Below are positions 18,041 through 28,729 of a stretch of DNA of 37,316 bases, piece by piece. The number at the start of each line of letters is the position of its first letter. Within the stretch, counting starts at the first letter, position 1. The stretch spans positions 1-37,316 of the forward strand of contig JADGOI010000010.1 of NCBI GenBank assembly GCA_017883075.1. Direction: 5' to 3'. Under the pieces are notes generated by a model. It was given only the letters and a program-made list of their open reading frames with translations, had not been told where the DNA came from and searched no databases. The position numbers and the translations under genes are program-made. This stretch comes from Acidimicrobiales bacterium (GTDB lineage Bacteria > Actinomycetota > Acidimicrobiia > Acidimicrobiales > RAAP-2).

Positions 18041-21000
18041 TCAGGCGCCGGCCTCCAATGGGCTCGGAGGCTCCGTTGCCGGGGCATCTTGCCCCCCGAG
18101 GCTGGGAGATCCGTCGGCCGGGTCCTGAGCCGTGGGCAGGGTACCCAGCCAACTGGCGTCGATGTCCGAGTTGAAGGTGCCGGTAGAGCCGTCGCCACCG
18201 GTATCGCGCAGCCACGCAGCCAGATCCTCGGTTCCGGCATCACCCTCGGAGCCCAATGCCCACAACGGCATGGCTTCCGCACCGGGCATCTCCAACTTGA
18301 TGTCCCGGTAACGCTCCATCCCCGAACCGGCCGGGATGAGCTTGCCGATGATGATGTTCTCCTTCAGACCGAACAGTTTGTCCGACTTGCCTTCGATGGC
18401 TGCCTCGGTGAGCACCCGGGTGGTCTCCTGGAAGGAGGCCGCCGACAGCCAGCTTTCAGTGGCCAATGACGCCTTGGTGATCCCCATGAGTTCGGGACGG
18501 CCTTCGGCCGGCCGTTGCCCGTCCTGGACCAGTTGACGGTTGACCTCGGCGTAGGACCGATTGTCGACACGCTCGCCCGGAAGGAACGGTGCATCTCCCG
18601 GGTCCGCCACCAGCACTCGGCGGAGCATCTGACGCACGATGAGTTCGATGTGCTTGTCGTGAATGGACACGCCTTGGTCGCGGTAGACCTTCTGGACCTC
18701 TTCGACCAGGTATTGCTGGGTCTCGCGGATCCCCTTGACCTCCAAGAGCTCCTTGGGGTCCTTGGGCCCTTCGACCAGGGCGTCCCCCGCGCCCACATCC
18801 TGGCCGTCCACCACCTCGAGGTGGGCACGCTGGGCGACGAGGACGGTCTCCTCTTCGCCACCTTCTGCCACCACGGTGATCTGGCGTCCGCTCTCTTCTT
18901 CCTCGATGCGGACAACGCCGGATTGACGAGCCAGGACGGCGGCACCTTTGGGGGTACGGGCTTCAAAGAGTTCGACCACTCGGGGTAGGCCGTGGGTGAT
19001 GTCCTCGCCGACGATGCCTCCGGTGTGGAAGGTACGCATGGTCAACTGGGTGCCCGGCTCGCCGATGGACTGGGCAGCGATGACGCCTACCGCCTCACCC
19101 AGCTCGATCATGAGCCCGGTGGCCAATGACTGTCCGTAACAAGCCACACAGATTCCATGCTCGGCCTCGCAGGTCAGCACCGAGCGGGTGCGGACCCTGT
19201 TGATGTTGGGATCGTCCCGGAGCCGGTCCACGATCTCGTCGGTGAGCAATGTCCCCACGTCGATCTTGGACTTGTCGGTGAGGGTGACTGCTTCGATCAC
19301 AATCCGGCCATGAACCCGGGTCTCGAGGTACGAACGCTTCCCGGCTTCGTCGGGGACGATGTTCTCGATCCAGATTCCACGAGTGGATCCGCAGTCGTCC
19401 TCGCGGACGATGAGCTCCTGAGCCACGTCCACCAGGCGACGGGTCAGATACCCCGAGTCAGCCGTCCGGAGGGCGGTGTCGGCCAGGCCCTTACGGGCGC
19501 CGTGGGTCGAAATGAAGTACTCGAGTACCGACAGGCCTTCACGGAAGGAAGACTTGATCGGGCGGGGGATCATCTCACCACGGGGGTTCGAGACCAGGCC
19601 CTTCATGCCGGCGATCTGGCGGATCTGCTGCGAGTTACCGCGAGCACCCGAGTCGACCATCATGTTCAACGGGTTGAAGGCCAGGGCTGAGAGTGACTTC
19701 TCCATGGCTCGCCCGACCTCAGAGTTGGCTGACGTCCAGATCTCGATCTCTTTCTGCCGGCGCTCGTCATCGGTGATGATGCCCCGCTTGAACTGAGCCT
19801 CAGCCTTCTCCGCCTCTTTCTCGTAGCGGTCGAGAATGGTTTGCTTGTCAGGCGGGGTGCGGACATCGTCGATGGAGATGGTCAGACCCGACTGGGCGGC
19901 GTAGCGGAATCCGAGCGCCTTGATCCGGTCGAGGCTCTCGGCCACGATGTACTTGGGGAACCCTTCGGCAATCTCTTCGACGATGGTGGCGATGGCGGTA
20001 TTCCGCTTGCCGACAAGGTCGTTGATGTACCGATAGCCATCGGGGAGCGCGGTGTTGAAGAACAGGCGCCCGGCCGTGGTCACCATCTCCAGCGTCCCGC
20101 CGTCGGCGGCGCCGACCACATGCCCGTCGGCATCGAGTTCGACCCCATTGGTCAAGGCGATCGACTGGGCCATGTGGGTTCCAACCACGGGTCGAAGGGT
20201 GATCTTGGCGTGCAGGTCGATATCTCCGGCATCGAACGCCGTCTCGACCTCGTAGGCATGCCGGAAGACCCGGCCTTCACCCTTGGCGCCGTCGGCGACG
20301 AGGGTGACGTAGTAGATGCCGAACACCATGTCCTGGGTCGGAACGGTGATCGGACGACCGGTGGCCGGGGACAGGATGTTGTTGGCCGACAACATCAGCA
20401 CCCGCGCCTCAGCCTGTGCCTCGGCGGACAGGGGCAGGTGGACGGCCATCTGGTCACCATCGAAGTCAGCGTTGAAGGCGGTACAGACCAACGGGTGTAC
20501 CTGAATGGCCTTACCCTCGACCAGCACCGGCTCGAACGCCTGAATCCCCAGACGGTGAAGGGTCGGGGCACGGTTCAACAACACCGGATGCTCCTTGATG
20601 ACCCCTTCGAGGACATCCCAGACCTGCGGACGGCGACGTTCCACCATTCGCTTGGCCGACTTGATGTTCTGCGCGTACTCCGCATCGACCAACCGCTTCA
20701 TGACGAACGGCTTGAAGAGCTCGAGTGCCATCAGCTTGGGCAGGCCACACTGGTGGAGGAGAAGGGTGGGCCCGATCACGATGACCGAACGGCCGGAGTA
20801 GTCGACCCGCTTGCCCAACAGGTTCTGGCGGAATCGACCCTGCTTTCCCTTCAGCATGTCGGACAGGCTCTTCAGGGGCCGGTTGCCAGGCCCGGTGACC
20901 GGCCGCCCACGCCGACCGTTGTCGAACAGGGCGTCGACTGCCTCTTGAAGCATCCGCTTCTCGTTGTTGATGATGATCTCCGGTGCGCCCAGGTCGAGCA

Positions 21001-22126
21001 GTCGCTTCAACCGGTTGTTCCGGTTGATGACTCGGCGATAGAGGTCGTTGAGGTCCGAAGTGGCGAACCGGCCACCATCGAGTTGCACCATCGGTCGTAG
21101 GTCGGGAGGAATGACCGGCACCGACTCGAGGATCATGGAGCGAGGCCCGTTGACCCGCTTGCCGTTCTCATCGCGTCGATTGAAGGCGGTGACGATCTTC
21201 AGCCGCTTGATGACCTTCTGGCGACGCTGAGCCGACAGTGGCTTGCGGCCGTCGGCGGCGTCGATCATGGCCCGGAGCTTGATCTCTTCTTCGTCGAGGT
21301 CGATCCGATCGATGAGACGTTGGATCGACTCGGCCCCCATGCCACCCTCGAAGTAGTCCTCATACCGGACACGTAGCTCGCGCCAGAGCATCTCGTCTTC
21401 GAGGATCTTGCGGGAGTGCAGGCTCTTGAACTCGTCGAACGAGCGCTGGGCCAATTCGATCTCACTTTGGAAGCGGTCCCGGACTGCCCCGATTTCCTTC
21501 TCGATGTTGCGCTGCCGGGCCTTGACCTCGGCATCCTTGGCGCCCTTCTTCTCCAAGTCGGCCAACTCGCCTTCGAGGACCTTGAATCGACGGTCGATGT
21601 CCAAATCGCGCTTCTTTTCGACATCGGCGATCTCATCGCGGAGCTCGGCCTCGAGGGCGGGCAGGTCGTCGTGACGCTTGGCCTCGTCCACCCAGGTGAC
21701 CAGGTTCGCGGCAAAGTAGATGACCTTCTCCAACTGCTTGGCCTTGAGCTCCTCGCGGGGCTCGGTGCCCATCAGCAGGTAGGCCAGCCAGCTACGGGTG
21801 CCACGCAGGTACCAGATGTGGACGACCGGGGCGGCCAGCTCGATATGGCCCATCCGCTCGCGGCGGACCTTGGACCGGGTGACTTCGACCCCGCAGCGTT
21901 CGCAGATGATTCCCTTGAAGCGGACCCGCTTGTACTTCCCGCAGTAGCACTCCCAGTCCTTGGTCGGCCCGAAGATCTTCTCGCAGAAGAGACCGTCCTT
22001 TTCCGGACGGAGCGTTCGGTAGTTGATGGTCTCGGGCTTCTTCACCTCGCCGTTGGACCATCCGCGGATCGAGTCGGCCGTGGCCAATCCGATCCGAAGC
22101 TGATCGAAGTCGTTGACATCCAACAT
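18041..22126 (-). CDS. rpoC: RNA polymerase subunit beta prime
   Basis: Catalytic subunit of RNA polymerase. The 1361-residue product has the first zinc site (C60, C62, C75, C78), the catalytic loop NADFDGDQM (552-560, Asp 554/556/558), the bridge helix segment with [14 protein letters not shown], the trigger loop region [12 protein letters not shown], and the second zinc site (DDCGST and [11 protein letters not shown]). Residues about 150-235 are a charged coiled-coil insertion (many KK/EE heptads), as in actinobacterial RpoC. The C-terminal 60 residues are acidic and Pro/Ser-rich, beyond the conserved end. The ATG at 22126 shares a base with the rpoB stop (TGATG). Confidence 0.98.
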   Translation of the reverse strand: MLDVNDFDQLRIGLATADSIRGWSNGEVKKPETINYRTLRPEKDGLFCEKIFGPTKDWECYCGKYKRVRFKGIICERCGVEVTRSKVRRERMGHIELAAPVVHIWYLRGTRSWLAYLLMGTEPREELKAKQLEKVIYFAANLVTWVDEAKRHDDLPALEAELRDEIADVEKKRDLDIDRRFKVLEGELADLEKKGAKDAEVKARQRNIEKEIGAVRDRFQSEIELAQRSFDEFKSLHSRKILEDEMLWRELRVRYEDYFEGGMGAESIQRLIDRIDLDEEEIKLRAMIDAADGRKPLSAQRRQKVIKRLKIVTAFNRRDENGKRVNGPRSMILESVPVIPPDLRPMVQLDGGRFATSDLNDLYRRVINRNNRLKRLLDLGAPEIIINNEKRMLQEAVDALFDNGRRGRPVTGPGNRPLKSLSDMLKGKQGRFRQNLLGKRVDYSGRSVIVIGPTLLLHQCGLPKLMALELFKPFVMKRLVDAEYAQNIKSAKRMVERRRPQVWDVLEGVIKEHPVLLNRAPTLHRLGIQAFEPVLVEGKAIQVHPLVCTAFNADFDGDQMAVHLPLSAEAQAEARVLMLSANNILSPATGRPITVPTQDMVFGIYYVTLVADGAKGEGRVFRHAYEVETAFDAGDIDLHAKITLRPVVGTHMAQSIALTNGVELDADGHVVGAADGGTLEMVTTAGRLFFNTALPDGYRYINDLVGKRNTAIATIVEEIAEGFPKYIVAESLDRIKALGFRYAAQSGLTISIDDVRTPPDKQTILDRYEKEAEKAEAQFKRGIITDDERRQKEIEIWTSANSEVGRAMEKSLSALAFNPLNMMVDSGARGNSQQIRQIAGMKGLVSNPRGEMIPRPIKSSFREGLSVLEYFISTHGARKGLADTALRTADSGYLTRRLVDVAQELIVREDDCGSTRGIWIENIVPDEAGKRSYLETRVHGRIVIEAVTLTDKSKIDVGTLLTDEIVDRLRDDPNINRVRTRSVLTCEAEHGICVACYGQSLATGLMIELGEAVGVIAAQSIGEPGTQLTMRTFHTGGIVGEDITHGLPRVVELFEARTPKGAAVLARQSGVVRIEEEESGRQITVVAEGGEEETVLVAQRAHLEVVDGQDVGAGDALVEGPKDPKELLEVKGIRETQQYLVEEVQKVYRDQGVSIHDKHIELIVRQMLRRVLVADPGDAPFLPGERVDNRSYAEVNRQLVQDGQRPAEGRPELMGITKASLATESWLSAASFQETTRVLTEAAIEGKSDKLFGLKENIIIGKLIPAGSGMERYRDIKLEMPGAEAMPLWALGSEGDAGTEDLAAWLRDTGGDGSTGTFNSDIDASWLGTLPTAQDPADGSPSLGGQDAPATEPPSPLEAGA

Positions 22127-25100
22127 CAGAAGCCCCTTTCCGCTGCACGTCGGGCGTCTTCCTCATCCGAGCCACGTTCTGGCCGGCTGATGTCGATGCC
22201 CAACTCCTCGGCCGTGCGGAACACGTCCTCGTCCAGTTCGCGCATTTCGATCTCTTCTCCATCCGGCGCCAGCACCTCGACGTCGAGACACAGTGACTGC
22301 ATTTCCTTGATGAGCACCTTGAAGCTCTCGGGGATCCCCGGCTCGGGGATGTTCTCCCCCTTCACGATGGCCTCGTAGACCTTCACCCGTCCGAGCACAT
22401 CGTCAGACTTGATGGTGAGGAGCTCCTGAAGCGCATAGGCGGCGCCGAAGGCTTCGAGGGCCCAGACTTCCATTTCCCCGAAACGCTGGCCACCGAACTG
22501 GGCCTTGCCACCCAGCGGTTGCTGGGTGATCATCGAGTACGGACCAGTGGACCGGGCGTGAATCTTGTCGTCCACCAGGTGGTGGAGTTTCAGGATGTAC
22601 ACGTAACCGACCGAGACCGGATTGTCGTAGGCCTCGCCGGTGCGACCGTTGTAGAGCTGCGACTTGCCATCATCGGTGACCTGCACTGCACCATCGACTC
22701 CATCGGAGTTGAGGTTGCGGAAGATCTTCTGGATGGTCGGATGACGTCCAGCATCTTCCTCCTCGTCCCAGTGAGCACCGTCGAACACCGGTGTCGACAC
22801 CCAGACCGCCGGCTCCGTCCGTGGACGGGTCTTCGTCTCGGTGCCTCGCAACGGGGTGCGAGCGACTTCGCCGGCGCCCTTCCAACCCCAACGGGCGGCG
22901 TAGCCCAGGTGCGACTCGAGGACCTGGCCGACGTTCATCCGGCTGGGTACTCCCAATGGGTTGAGGATGATGTCAACCGGGGTGCCATCGGCTTGGAACG
23001 GCATGTCCTCGATCGGGAGGATTTTGGAAATGACACCCTTGTTGCCGTGGCGTCCGGCCAACTTGTCACCTTCGGAGATCTTCCGTTTTTGAGCAACGTA
23101 GACCCGCACCAACTGGTTGACACCAGGGGGCAGTTCGTGGGAATCCTCGCGGGAGAAGACCCGGACGTCGATGACCTTGCCCTCTTCGCCGTGCGGCACC
23201 TTCAACGAGGTATCGCGCACCTCACGGGCCTTCTCACCGAAGATCGCCCGTAGCAGGCGCTCTTCGGGAGTCTGCTCGGTCTCACCCTTGGGGGTGACCT
23301 TTCCGACCAGAATATCGCCCGGGCCCACTTCGGCCCCGATCCGGATGATGCCCCGCTCGTCGAGGTCAGCCAGAATTTCCTCCGACAGGTTCGGGATGTC
23401 ACGGGTGATCTCTTCGGCACCCAGCTTGGTGTCCCGAGCATCGACTTCGTGCTCCTCGATATGAATCGAGGTGAGAACGTCGTCCTTCACCAGGCGCTCG
23501 GAGAGGATGATGGCGTCCTCGTAGTTGTAGCCCTCCCATGGCATGAAGGCCACCAGAAGGTTCTTCCCCAGCGCCAACTCGCCATTGTGCGTGGAGGGTC
23601 CGTCGGCCAGCACATCGCCGGCGTTGACCTTCTGACCCTCTTCGACGATGACCTTCTGGTTGATGGAGGTGTTCTGATTGGAGCGGCGGAACTTGGCCAG
23701 CCGGTAGACCTTGCGGCCCAACACGGTGCCGTTGCGGTCCTTGGCCCCGGCCTTGTACTCCACGGCGACCTGCTCACCCGAGACATCGACCACTGTGCCT
23801 TCACCCTCGGCCTGCACCACGTCACCCGCGTCGCGAGCGGCGCGGGCCTCCACGCCGGTACCGATGTAGGGGGCCTCGGGAACTACCAGAGGCACCGCCT
23901 GCTTCTGCATGTTTGCACCCATCAGGGCACGGTTGGCGTCATCGTGCTCGACGAAGGGGATCAGTGCTGTCGAGATCGACACGATCTGCTTCGGCGAGAC
24001 GTCCATCAGGTCAACTTCGGCCGGGGGCACGAAGTCGATCTCCGAGGTGGTGCCGTACGAGGTCGTCGTGGCTCCCACCCGCACGCCGGTGCCCTGGGGG
24101 CCGCGGCGAACCAGAATCTTCTCTTCGGTAAAACGACCGTCGGCATCGAGCACCGCCGAAGCCTGGGCGATGACGTGCTCTTCTTCTTCGTCCGCCGCCA
24201 GGTAGTTGATCTCATTGGTCACCTGACCGTTGACGACCTTGCGGTACGGGGTCTCGATGAAGCCGTACTCATTGACCCGGGCGTAGGTGGCCAGGGAGCC
24301 GATCAGGCCGATGTTGGGGCCTTCGGGGGTTTCGATGGGGCACATCCGGCCATAGTGCGAGGTGTGCACGTCACGGACTTCGAAGCCGGCCCGTTCACGC
24401 GACAGGCCACCAGGGCCGAGGGCGGAGAGGCGGCGCTTGTGGGCCAAGCCCGACAGTGGGTTGTTCTGGTCCATGAACTGGCTCAGTTGGGACGTGCCGA
24501 AGAACTCCTTGACGGCGGCGACCACCGGGCGGATGTTGATCAGCGTCTGGGGGGTGATGGCCTCGACATCCTGGGTGGTCATCCGCTCACGGACGACACG
24601 TTCCATGCGGGACAGCCCTACCCGGACCTGGTTCTGAATGAGCTCACCCACCGACCGGATCCGGCGGTTGGCAAAGTGGTCCTGGTCATCGATGCGATAA
24701 CCCGACTCGCCGTCGGCCATGTGCTTGGCGAGATGGAGCATGTAGGTCGACGAAGCCAGGATCTCCGCCGGGCTCAGAACTCCCTGGGTCGGCGTGGGCT
24801 TCTCCAGCTTGATCTTGAAGATGTCCTCGATGCGATCGAGTTCCGGCCCGAGCTTCCGGTTCAGCTTGTACCGGCCGACCCGGGTCAGGTCATAGCGCTT
24901 GGGGTTGAAGAAAGCGTTCTCGAAGTACTGACGGGCAGCCTCGACCGACAGTGGCTCGCCGGGGCGGGCCCGCTTGTAGATCTCCATGAGCGCTTCTTCA
25001 CGGGTGGGAGCGAGATTCTGCTCCTTTTCCCACTGACCTTCGAGGAAGTCGAAGTGTCGGACGAAACGCTCGAGGAATGCCTGGTCTTCGTAGCCGAGGG

Positions 25101-25701
25101 CCCGCAACAGCACAAACAGGGAGAGGCGGCGCTTGCGGGCGACCCGACAACCGGCGGTTACGTCTTTGGACGGCTTGGCCTCGACGTCGAACTCGATCCA
25201 TTCACCTCGGTAGGGATGGATGGTTCCCGTAAAGACTGTCTTGGCGTCCCGTCCCGGCTGGAAGATGACCCCAGGAGAGCGGACCAGTTGGCTGACCACT
25301 ACCCGCTCGGTGCCGTTGACGATGAAGGTGCCCTTGTCGGTCATCACGGGGAAATCACCCATGAAGACCGTCTGCTCCTTGATCTCACCGGTGCTGGCGT
25401 TCATGAAACGCGCCCGGACGAAGACCGGTGCCGCGTAGGTCATGTCCTTTTCCTTGCACTCCTCCACCGAGTATTTCGGCGGTGGACGCAGGTCGGGATC
25501 GGTGGGATCGAACTCCAGTTCGAGGCTCAGCTGACCAGTGAAGTCCTCGATCGGACTGATGTCGTTGAACGTCTCGGCCAGACCCTTGTCCAGAAACCAC
25601 TGGAACGAGTCGCGCTGAATGGCGACCAGATCGGGCAGAGGCAACGCCTCATCAATATTGGCAAAGGAAAAACGTTCCGGGCTGTTGGACCGTGCAGGCA
25701 A
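22126..25701 (-). CDS. rpoB: RNA polymerase subunit beta
   Basis: Forms the active-site cleft with RpoC. The rifampicin-binding cluster is intact ([17 protein letters not shown] and [12 protein letters not shown], about residues 402-432 from the TTG start), so the target looks wild type. The C-terminal part carries the [11 protein letters not shown] and the [20 protein letters not shown] motifs. Two starts are possible: an ATG at 25731 with no ribosome-binding site, and a TTG at 25701 with GGGAGGAA about nine bases upstream. I prefer the TTG, which gives 1191 residues. A 406-base gap with two promoters and a hairpin precedes it. Confidence 0.97.
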   Translation of the reverse strand: MPARSNSPERFSFANIDEALPLPDLVAIQRDSFQWFLDKGLAETFNDISPIEDFTGQLSLELEFDPTDPDLRPPPKYSVEECKEKDMTYAAPVFVRARFMNASTGEIKEQTVFMGDFPVMTDKGTFIVNGTERVVVSQLVRSPGVIFQPGRDAKTVFTGTIHPYRGEWIEFDVEAKPSKDVTAGCRVARKRRLSLFVLLRALGYEDQAFLERFVRHFDFLEGQWEKEQNLAPTREEALMEIYKRARPGEPLSVEAARQYFENAFFNPKRYDLTRVGRYKLNRKLGPELDRIEDIFKIKLEKPTPTQGVLSPAEILASSTYMLHLAKHMADGESGYRIDDQDHFANRRIRSVGELIQNQVRVGLSRMERVVRERMTTQDVEAITPQTLINIRPVVAAVKEFFGTSQLSQFMDQNNPLSGLAHKRRLSALGPGGLSRERAGFEVRDVHTSHYGRMCPIETPEGPNIGLIGSLATYARVNEYGFIETPYRKVVNGQVTNEINYLAADEEEEHVIAQASAVLDADGRFTEEKILVRRGPQGTGVRVGATTTSYGTTSEIDFVPPAEVDLMDVSPKQIVSISTALIPFVEHDDANRALMGANMQKQAVPLVVPEAPYIGTGVEARAARDAGDVVQAEGEGTVVDVSGEQVAVEYKAGAKDRNGTVLGRKVYRLAKFRRSNQNTSINQKVIVEEGQKVNAGDVLADGPSTHNGELALGKNLLVAFMPWEGYNYEDAIILSERLVKDDVLTSIHIEEHEVDARDTKLGAEEITRDIPNLSEEILADLDERGIIRIGAEVGPGDILVGKVTPKGETEQTPEERLLRAIFGEKAREVRDTSLKVPHGEEGKVIDVRVFSREDSHELPPGVNQLVRVYVAQKRKISEGDKLAGRHGNKGVISKILPIEDMPFQADGTPVDIILNPLGVPSRMNVGQVLESHLGYAARWGWKGAGEVARTPLRGTETKTRPRTEPAVWVSTPVFDGAHWDEEEDAGRHPTIQKIFRNLNSDGVDGAVQVTDDGKSQLYNGRTGEAYDNPVSVGYVYILKLHHLVDDKIHARSTGPYSMITQQPLGGKAQFGGQRFGEMEVWALEAFGAAYALQELLTIKSDDVLGRVKVYEAIVKGENIPEPGIPESFKVLIKEMQSLCLDVEVLAPDGEEIEMRELDEDVFRTAEELGIDISRPERGSDEEDARRAAERGF

Positions 25702-25886
25702 GTGCCTATTCCTCCCAGTTTCGGGTTGCATGGGGCGACGACGGGATACTGCGGTACATCTGAAGCTGAAGGCGATACTTCTCGGGGGTCGACAACAACC
25801 GTTCGAGGAGTTGGAGGGGCGCCGACGCGCGCGTCATTCAGCCAAAGAACTGAGGAAGGCGTCAGAAGCAGGCACGGCAACGGGTA

Positions 25887-25915
25887 AGCATACCCTGGCG
25901 CGCACAGTTTCACAA
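25887..25915 (-). promoter_or_regulatory. Promoter P2 for rpoBC
   Basis: On the minus strand TTGTGA (25910-25915), a 17-base spacer and TATGCT (25887-25892). The -10 lies in a short palindrome, GGGTATGCTTACCC. It would start transcription about 180 bases before the rpoB TTG. Confidence 0.5.
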
Positions 25916-25950
25916 CCCCGGAGATACATACCACCGGAGCGAACGTGCAC

Positions 25951-25979
25951 AGGGTAGGAGGTTCATCGCCCGCCGTCAA
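25951..25979 (-). promoter_or_regulatory. Promoter P1 for rpoBC
   Basis: On the minus strand TTGACG (25974-25979), a 17-base spacer and TACCCT (25951-25956). The -35 matches the consensus in five of six positions. It is 64 bases upstream of P2. Confidence 0.6.
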
Positions 25980-26061
25980 GGATTCAACCGGGATCACGCC
26001 GATCCGGAACCCCCGGAAAGGGGGCGAATCAGCCGATCCGGCTGCCTATCGGTACCCCTAC

Positions 26062-26101
26062 CTGGTTCCCGGCCGCCATCGTGACGGCGGCAGGGAACCA
26101 G
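26062..26101 (-). promoter_or_regulatory. Large hairpin after rplL, candidate attenuator
   Basis: Two 16-base arms (26062-26077 and 26086-26101) pair over 15 bases with one mismatch and an 8-base loop. It begins seven bases after the rplL stop. No U-run follows on the minus strand, so partial termination or RNase III processing is more likely than a full stop. Confidence 0.65.
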
Positions 26102-26107
26102 AAGGCG

Positions 26108-26500
26108 CTACTTGAGTTCGACGGTGGCGCCAACCCCTTCGAGTTGCGCCTTCGCCTTCTCTGCGTCTTCCTTCTTGGCCTTCTCCAACACCGGCTTGGG
26201 AGCACCATCCACCAGGTCCTTGGCTTCCTTCAGCCCGAGACTGGTCAGCGTGCGCACCTCTTTGATGACCTTGATCTTCGTGTCCCCGGCGGCAACCAGA
26301 ATCACGTCGAACTCATCTTGCTCGTCCTCGCCGGCACCCGCGTCGCCACCACCAGCCGGGGCTGCGGCCGCTACGGCGACCGGAGCTGCCGCGGTTACGC
26401 CAAAACGCTCCTCGAACTCCTTGAGCAGTTCGCTCAGTTCGAGAACGGACAGCTCAGAGATGCCATCCAAAATCTGGTCCTTGGTCAGGGTGCCTGCCAT
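26108..26500 (-). CDS. rplL: 50S ribosomal protein L7/L12
   Basis: Stalk protein that recruits translation GTPases, present in several copies per ribosome. The 130-residue product has the N-terminal dimerisation helix pair ([20 protein letters not shown]), an Ala-rich hinge (about residues 35-52) and the C-terminal domain with [18 protein letters not shown] and [16 protein letters not shown]. Translation starts at the ATG at 26500 after GGAG. It follows rplJ by 70 bases. Confidence 0.98.
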   Translation of the reverse strand: MAGTLTKDQILDGISELSVLELSELLKEFEERFGVTAAAPVAVAAAAPAGGGDAGAGEDEQDEFDVILVAAGDTKIKVIKEVRTLTSLGLKEAKDLVDGAPKPVLEKAKKEDAEKAKAQLEGVGATVELK

Positions 26501-26570
26501 TGTTATTGCTCCTTACTTACCTAATTGTTCTTTGATCGATAGGGGTGAGTCAGTGAAGCGGTGCCGGCTA

Positions 26571-27269
26571 CTACTCGGCCGGGGATTCCGAGGTTTCCGC
26601 TGGGGCGGATTCGCCATCTGGGGCGGATTCGGCGGATTCGGCAGCTTCTGCGGCCGGGGATTCCGAGGTTTCCGCTGGGGCGGACTCGCCATCTGGGGCG
26701 GATTCGGCGGCTTCTGCGGCCGGGCCCGGGGCCTCTCCGCCTCCCTCTGAACGCTTCTGGTCGAGCAGTGCCGAGATCCCGTAGGCCAGATTCCGAGGCA
26801 GGGCCTCGAAGAGCCCAGCCAGCTGTTGCATGGGGGCAGAGAGAGCGCCTGCGAACTGTGCCAACAGGGTCTGGCGGGGCGGAAGGTCCGCCAACACCGT
26901 CATCTCCGAAGCGGAGAGCAGTCCATCCCCGACGATGCCGCCCTTGATCACCAGGTTCGGATTTGCCTTGGCGAAATCACGCAGAGCCTTGGCCACTGCG
27001 CTGACGTCGCCCTGCACGAAGGCAATCGCGGTCGGGCCGGTCAGCAGGTCTCGAATCGATTCCTTGGGACCATTGGCAACCGCCAAGCGAACCAGGGTGT
27101 TCTTGTACACTTTGTAGTCACCGCCGGCGGCGGCCAACTCGCGGCGCAGGTTGGCCAGTGCAGCGACGGTCAGGCCGCGGTATTCGGTGAGTACTGCGCC
27201 ATCGGACGCGGCAAGACGCTCCCGCACCTCGTCGACTACGGCGACCTTGTCAGCCCTCGGATTGTCCAT
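26571..27269 (-). CDS. rplJ: 50S ribosomal protein L10 with repeat-containing C-terminal tail
   Basis: Stalk base protein that holds the L7/L12 dimers. Residues 1-175 are a normal L10 (VLTEYRGLTVAALANLRREL and YKVYKNTLVRLA in the N-terminal domain, then the L12-binding helix ending LLDQKRSE). Residues 176-232 are an added Ala/Glu/Ser/Pro tail with two near-identical units of 22 and 25 residues, each holding APDGESAPAETSES. L10 is usually about 165-180 residues. ATG at 27269 is preceded by GGAGGG. An L10-type leader lies upstream. Confidence 0.96.
   Translation of the reverse strand: MDNPRADKVAVVDEVRERLAASDGAVLTEYRGLTVAALANLRRELAAAGGDYKVYKNTLVRLAVANGPKESIRDLLTGPTAIAFVQGDVSAVAKALRDFAKANPNLVIKGGIVGDGLLSASEMTVLADLPPRQTLLAQFAGALSAPMQQLAGLFEALPRNLAYGISALLDQKRSEGGGEAPGPAAEAAESAPDGESAPAETSESPAAEAAESAESAPDGESAPAETSESPAE
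26581..26721. repeat. 75-base in-frame tandem repeat in the rplJ 3' end
   Basis: Copy 1 is 26581-26655 (75 bases) and copy 2 is 26656-26721 (66 bases); copy 1 has nine extra bases coding for an Ala-Glu-Ser triplet. Over the first 50 bases I find only one mismatch. The similarity at synonymous sites suggests a recent duplication. Both lengths are multiples of three. Confidence 0.85.
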
Positions 27270-27446
27270 GGTCCCTCCACCGAGCGTTCCGCTCAGGGTT
27301 GCGCCGCAGACACCATCGAGGGGTGACGCCGGAGCAATGATGGCTCCGGACGGAACGCCTCATCAGGCGGACCCGGACAGGGTCCCTTCGGTACTGGTTT
27401 CCCGGTACACCGGAGGTCTACGGCAGTTCGAACTTGAGTTGTAAGG
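27270..27446 (-). ncRNA. L10-type leader RNA upstream of rplJ
   Basis: The leader has a conserved-looking core, CTGCCGTAGACCTCCGG (minus strand, about 27409-27425), and downstream stems including CGTTCCG (in 27352-27358) facing CGGAACG (27284-27290). In many bacteria L10(L12)4 binds such an RNA to repress rplJL. The region is 233 bases between two otherwise tightly linked genes, which supports a control role. I identify it by position and core motif, not by covariance search. Confidence 0.6.
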
Positions 27447-27451
27447 GTGTG

Positions 27452-27481
27452 ACGCTAGCGCGTCTCGGCCCGATTATGCAA
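27452..27481 (-). promoter_or_regulatory. Putative promoter of rplJ-rplL
   Basis: On the minus strand TTGCAT (27476-27481), an 18-base spacer and TAGCGT (27452-27457), directly upstream of the L10 leader. It lies 22 bases after the rplA stop. Confidence 0.5.
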
Positions 27482-27502
27482 TGCGGCTTCGTTGAAACCG
27501 AA

Positions 27503-28222
27503 TCAGGCGGTGGCGGCCAGCTCCGCGTCGACCTTGCGGGCGAGGAGCGGATCGATATGGACCCCTGGGCCCATCGTCGACGAGACGGTGACGCCACAGA
27601 CATAGCGCCCCTTGGCAGAGGCCGGCTTGGCCCGGTGAATCTCATCCATTACCGCGTGCAGGTTCTCCAGCAGCTTCGTCCGGTCGAAGGATGACTTCCC
27701 GATACGGATATGAACATTGCCGACCTTGTCAGTGCGGTATTCGACCCGACCACCCTTGAACTCGATGACAGCCTTCTCGACATCGTCGGTCACCGTGCCG
27801 GTCTTCGGGTTGGGCATGAGGCCACGGGGCCCGAGCACCCGACCCAGGGTTCCGACCTGGCCCATCAGGTCAGGAGTGGCGATGGCGATGTCGAAATCGA
27901 GGAAACCCTCTTTGACCCGGGCTACCAGGTCATCGGCGCCCACCTCGTCAGCTCCCGCGGCACGAGCCTCGGCTGCCTTCTCGCCGGCGGCGAACACGAT
28001 GACCCGGGCCGTACGGCCGGTACCGGCCGGGAGCGACAGGGTGCCCCGGACGATCTGGTCGGCCTTTCGGGGATCCACGCCGAGCCGGATCGCCAACTCC
28101 ACGGTTTCGTCGAACGAGGCCTTGGATGTGGCTTTCACCAGATCCACGGCGTCGCCGGCGGAGTAGAGCTCCTGGCGATCGAACTGGGCAATGCTCGACT
28201 TGTACTTCTTTCCTCTGGACAT
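27503..28222 (-). CDS. rplA: 50S ribosomal protein L1
   Basis: Forms the mobile L1 stalk that helps release E-site tRNA, and represses the L11 operon in E. coli. The 239-residue product is of normal length, with the signature [19 protein letters not shown] (about residues 128-146), and GKSSFD and the THxxT-type end ([16 protein letters not shown]). ATG at 28222 lies 45 bases after the rplK stop. The core sequence [10 protein letters not shown] is typical. Confidence 0.98.
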   Translation of the reverse strand: MSRGKKYKSSIAQFDRQELYSAGDAVDLVKATSKASFDETVELAIRLGVDPRKADQIVRGTLSLPAGTGRTARVIVFAAGEKAAEARAAGADEVGADDLVARVKEGFLDFDIAIATPDLMGQVGTLGRVLGPRGLMPNPKTGTVTDDVEKAVIEFKGGRVEYRTDKVGNVHIRIGKSSFDRTKLLENLHAVMDEIHRAKPASAKGRYVCGVTVSSTMGPGVHIDPLLARKVDAELAATA

Positions 28223-28267
28223 GCGGGTGGTTCTCCGTTTCCTCGAATGTGCTGGGTCGCCCGGCGA

Positions 28268-28699
28268 TCAGCCGGCGACGGCAATGCCCATCGACCGGGC
28301 TGTGCCGGCCACCTGGCGTTTGGCGGCTTCGACATCGCTGGTGTTGAGATCGGGCAACTTCGTGGCGGCGATGTCAGCCACCTGGGCGTCGGTGACCGTG
28401 CCGACCTGCTCACGTCCGGCAGTAGCGGCTCCCTTGTCCAAACCCGCCGCCGCCCGCAACAGTGCCGGGGTCGGTGGGGTCTTCAGGATGAAGGAGAACG
28501 AACGGTCCTCGTAGATGGTGATATCGACCGGAACGATGGAGCCGCGCTGGCTCTCGGTGGCGGCGTTGTACTGCTTGCAGAACTCCATGGTTTGAACACC
28601 ATGGGGTCCAAGGGCTGTGCCCACCGGCGGGGCAGGTGTTGCCCCGCCTGCCGGGAGTTGAATTTTTACATTCGCGAGGACGCGTTTCTTTGGTGCCAT
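28268..28699 (-). CDS. rplK: 50S ribosomal protein L11
   Basis: Binds the GTPase-associated centre of 23S rRNA. The 143-residue product has the proline-rich N-terminal motif ([20 protein letters not shown], about residues 15-34) and the C-terminal RNA-binding domain ([26 protein letters not shown]). This is the normal length. It follows nusG by 30 bases. Confidence 0.98.
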   Translation of the reverse strand: MAPKKRVLANVKIQLPAGGATPAPPVGTALGPHGVQTMEFCKQYNAATESQRGSIVPVDITIYEDRSFSFILKTPPTPALLRAAAGLDKGAATAGREQVGTVTDAQVADIAATKLPDLNTSDVEAAKRQVAGTARSMGIAVAG

Positions 28700-28729
28700 T
28701 GGTACTGCTCCTTACCTGTATCCGCCGGC

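Larger units (their letters stand above)
25702..26107 (-). promoter_or_regulatory. rplL-rpoB intergenic control region
   Basis: A stretch of 406 bases without a supported gene. In transcription order it holds a large hairpin just after the rplL stop, two sigma-70-like promoters, and a leader of about 180-245 bases to rpoB. The layout is like that of enteric bacteria, where an attenuator and processing site between rplL and rpoB set the ratio of ribosomal protein to polymerase. Confidence 0.6.

Noticed and set aside
17357-18469. Plus-strand open frame of 370 codons over the rpsG/rpsL junction, the intergenic region and the rpoC end
   Set aside because: It covers a terminator and the promoter of the str operon on the other strand and shows no known motif.
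19841-21100. Plus-strand open frame of 419 codons opposite rpoC
   Set aside because: No family similarity; rpoC is certain on the minus strand.
22126-25701. Possible rifampicin-resistance change in RpoB
   Set aside because: The key Asp, His and Ser residues of the rifampicin cluster are as in sensitive bacteria; the one local difference (GLAHKRR, where Mycobacterium has GLTHKRR) is not a known resistance site.
23449-25887. Long plus-strand open frame (812 codons) opposite rpoB
   Set aside because: It mirrors the codon pattern of rpoB in a GC-rich genome and has no recognisable domain; rpoB is certain on the other strand.
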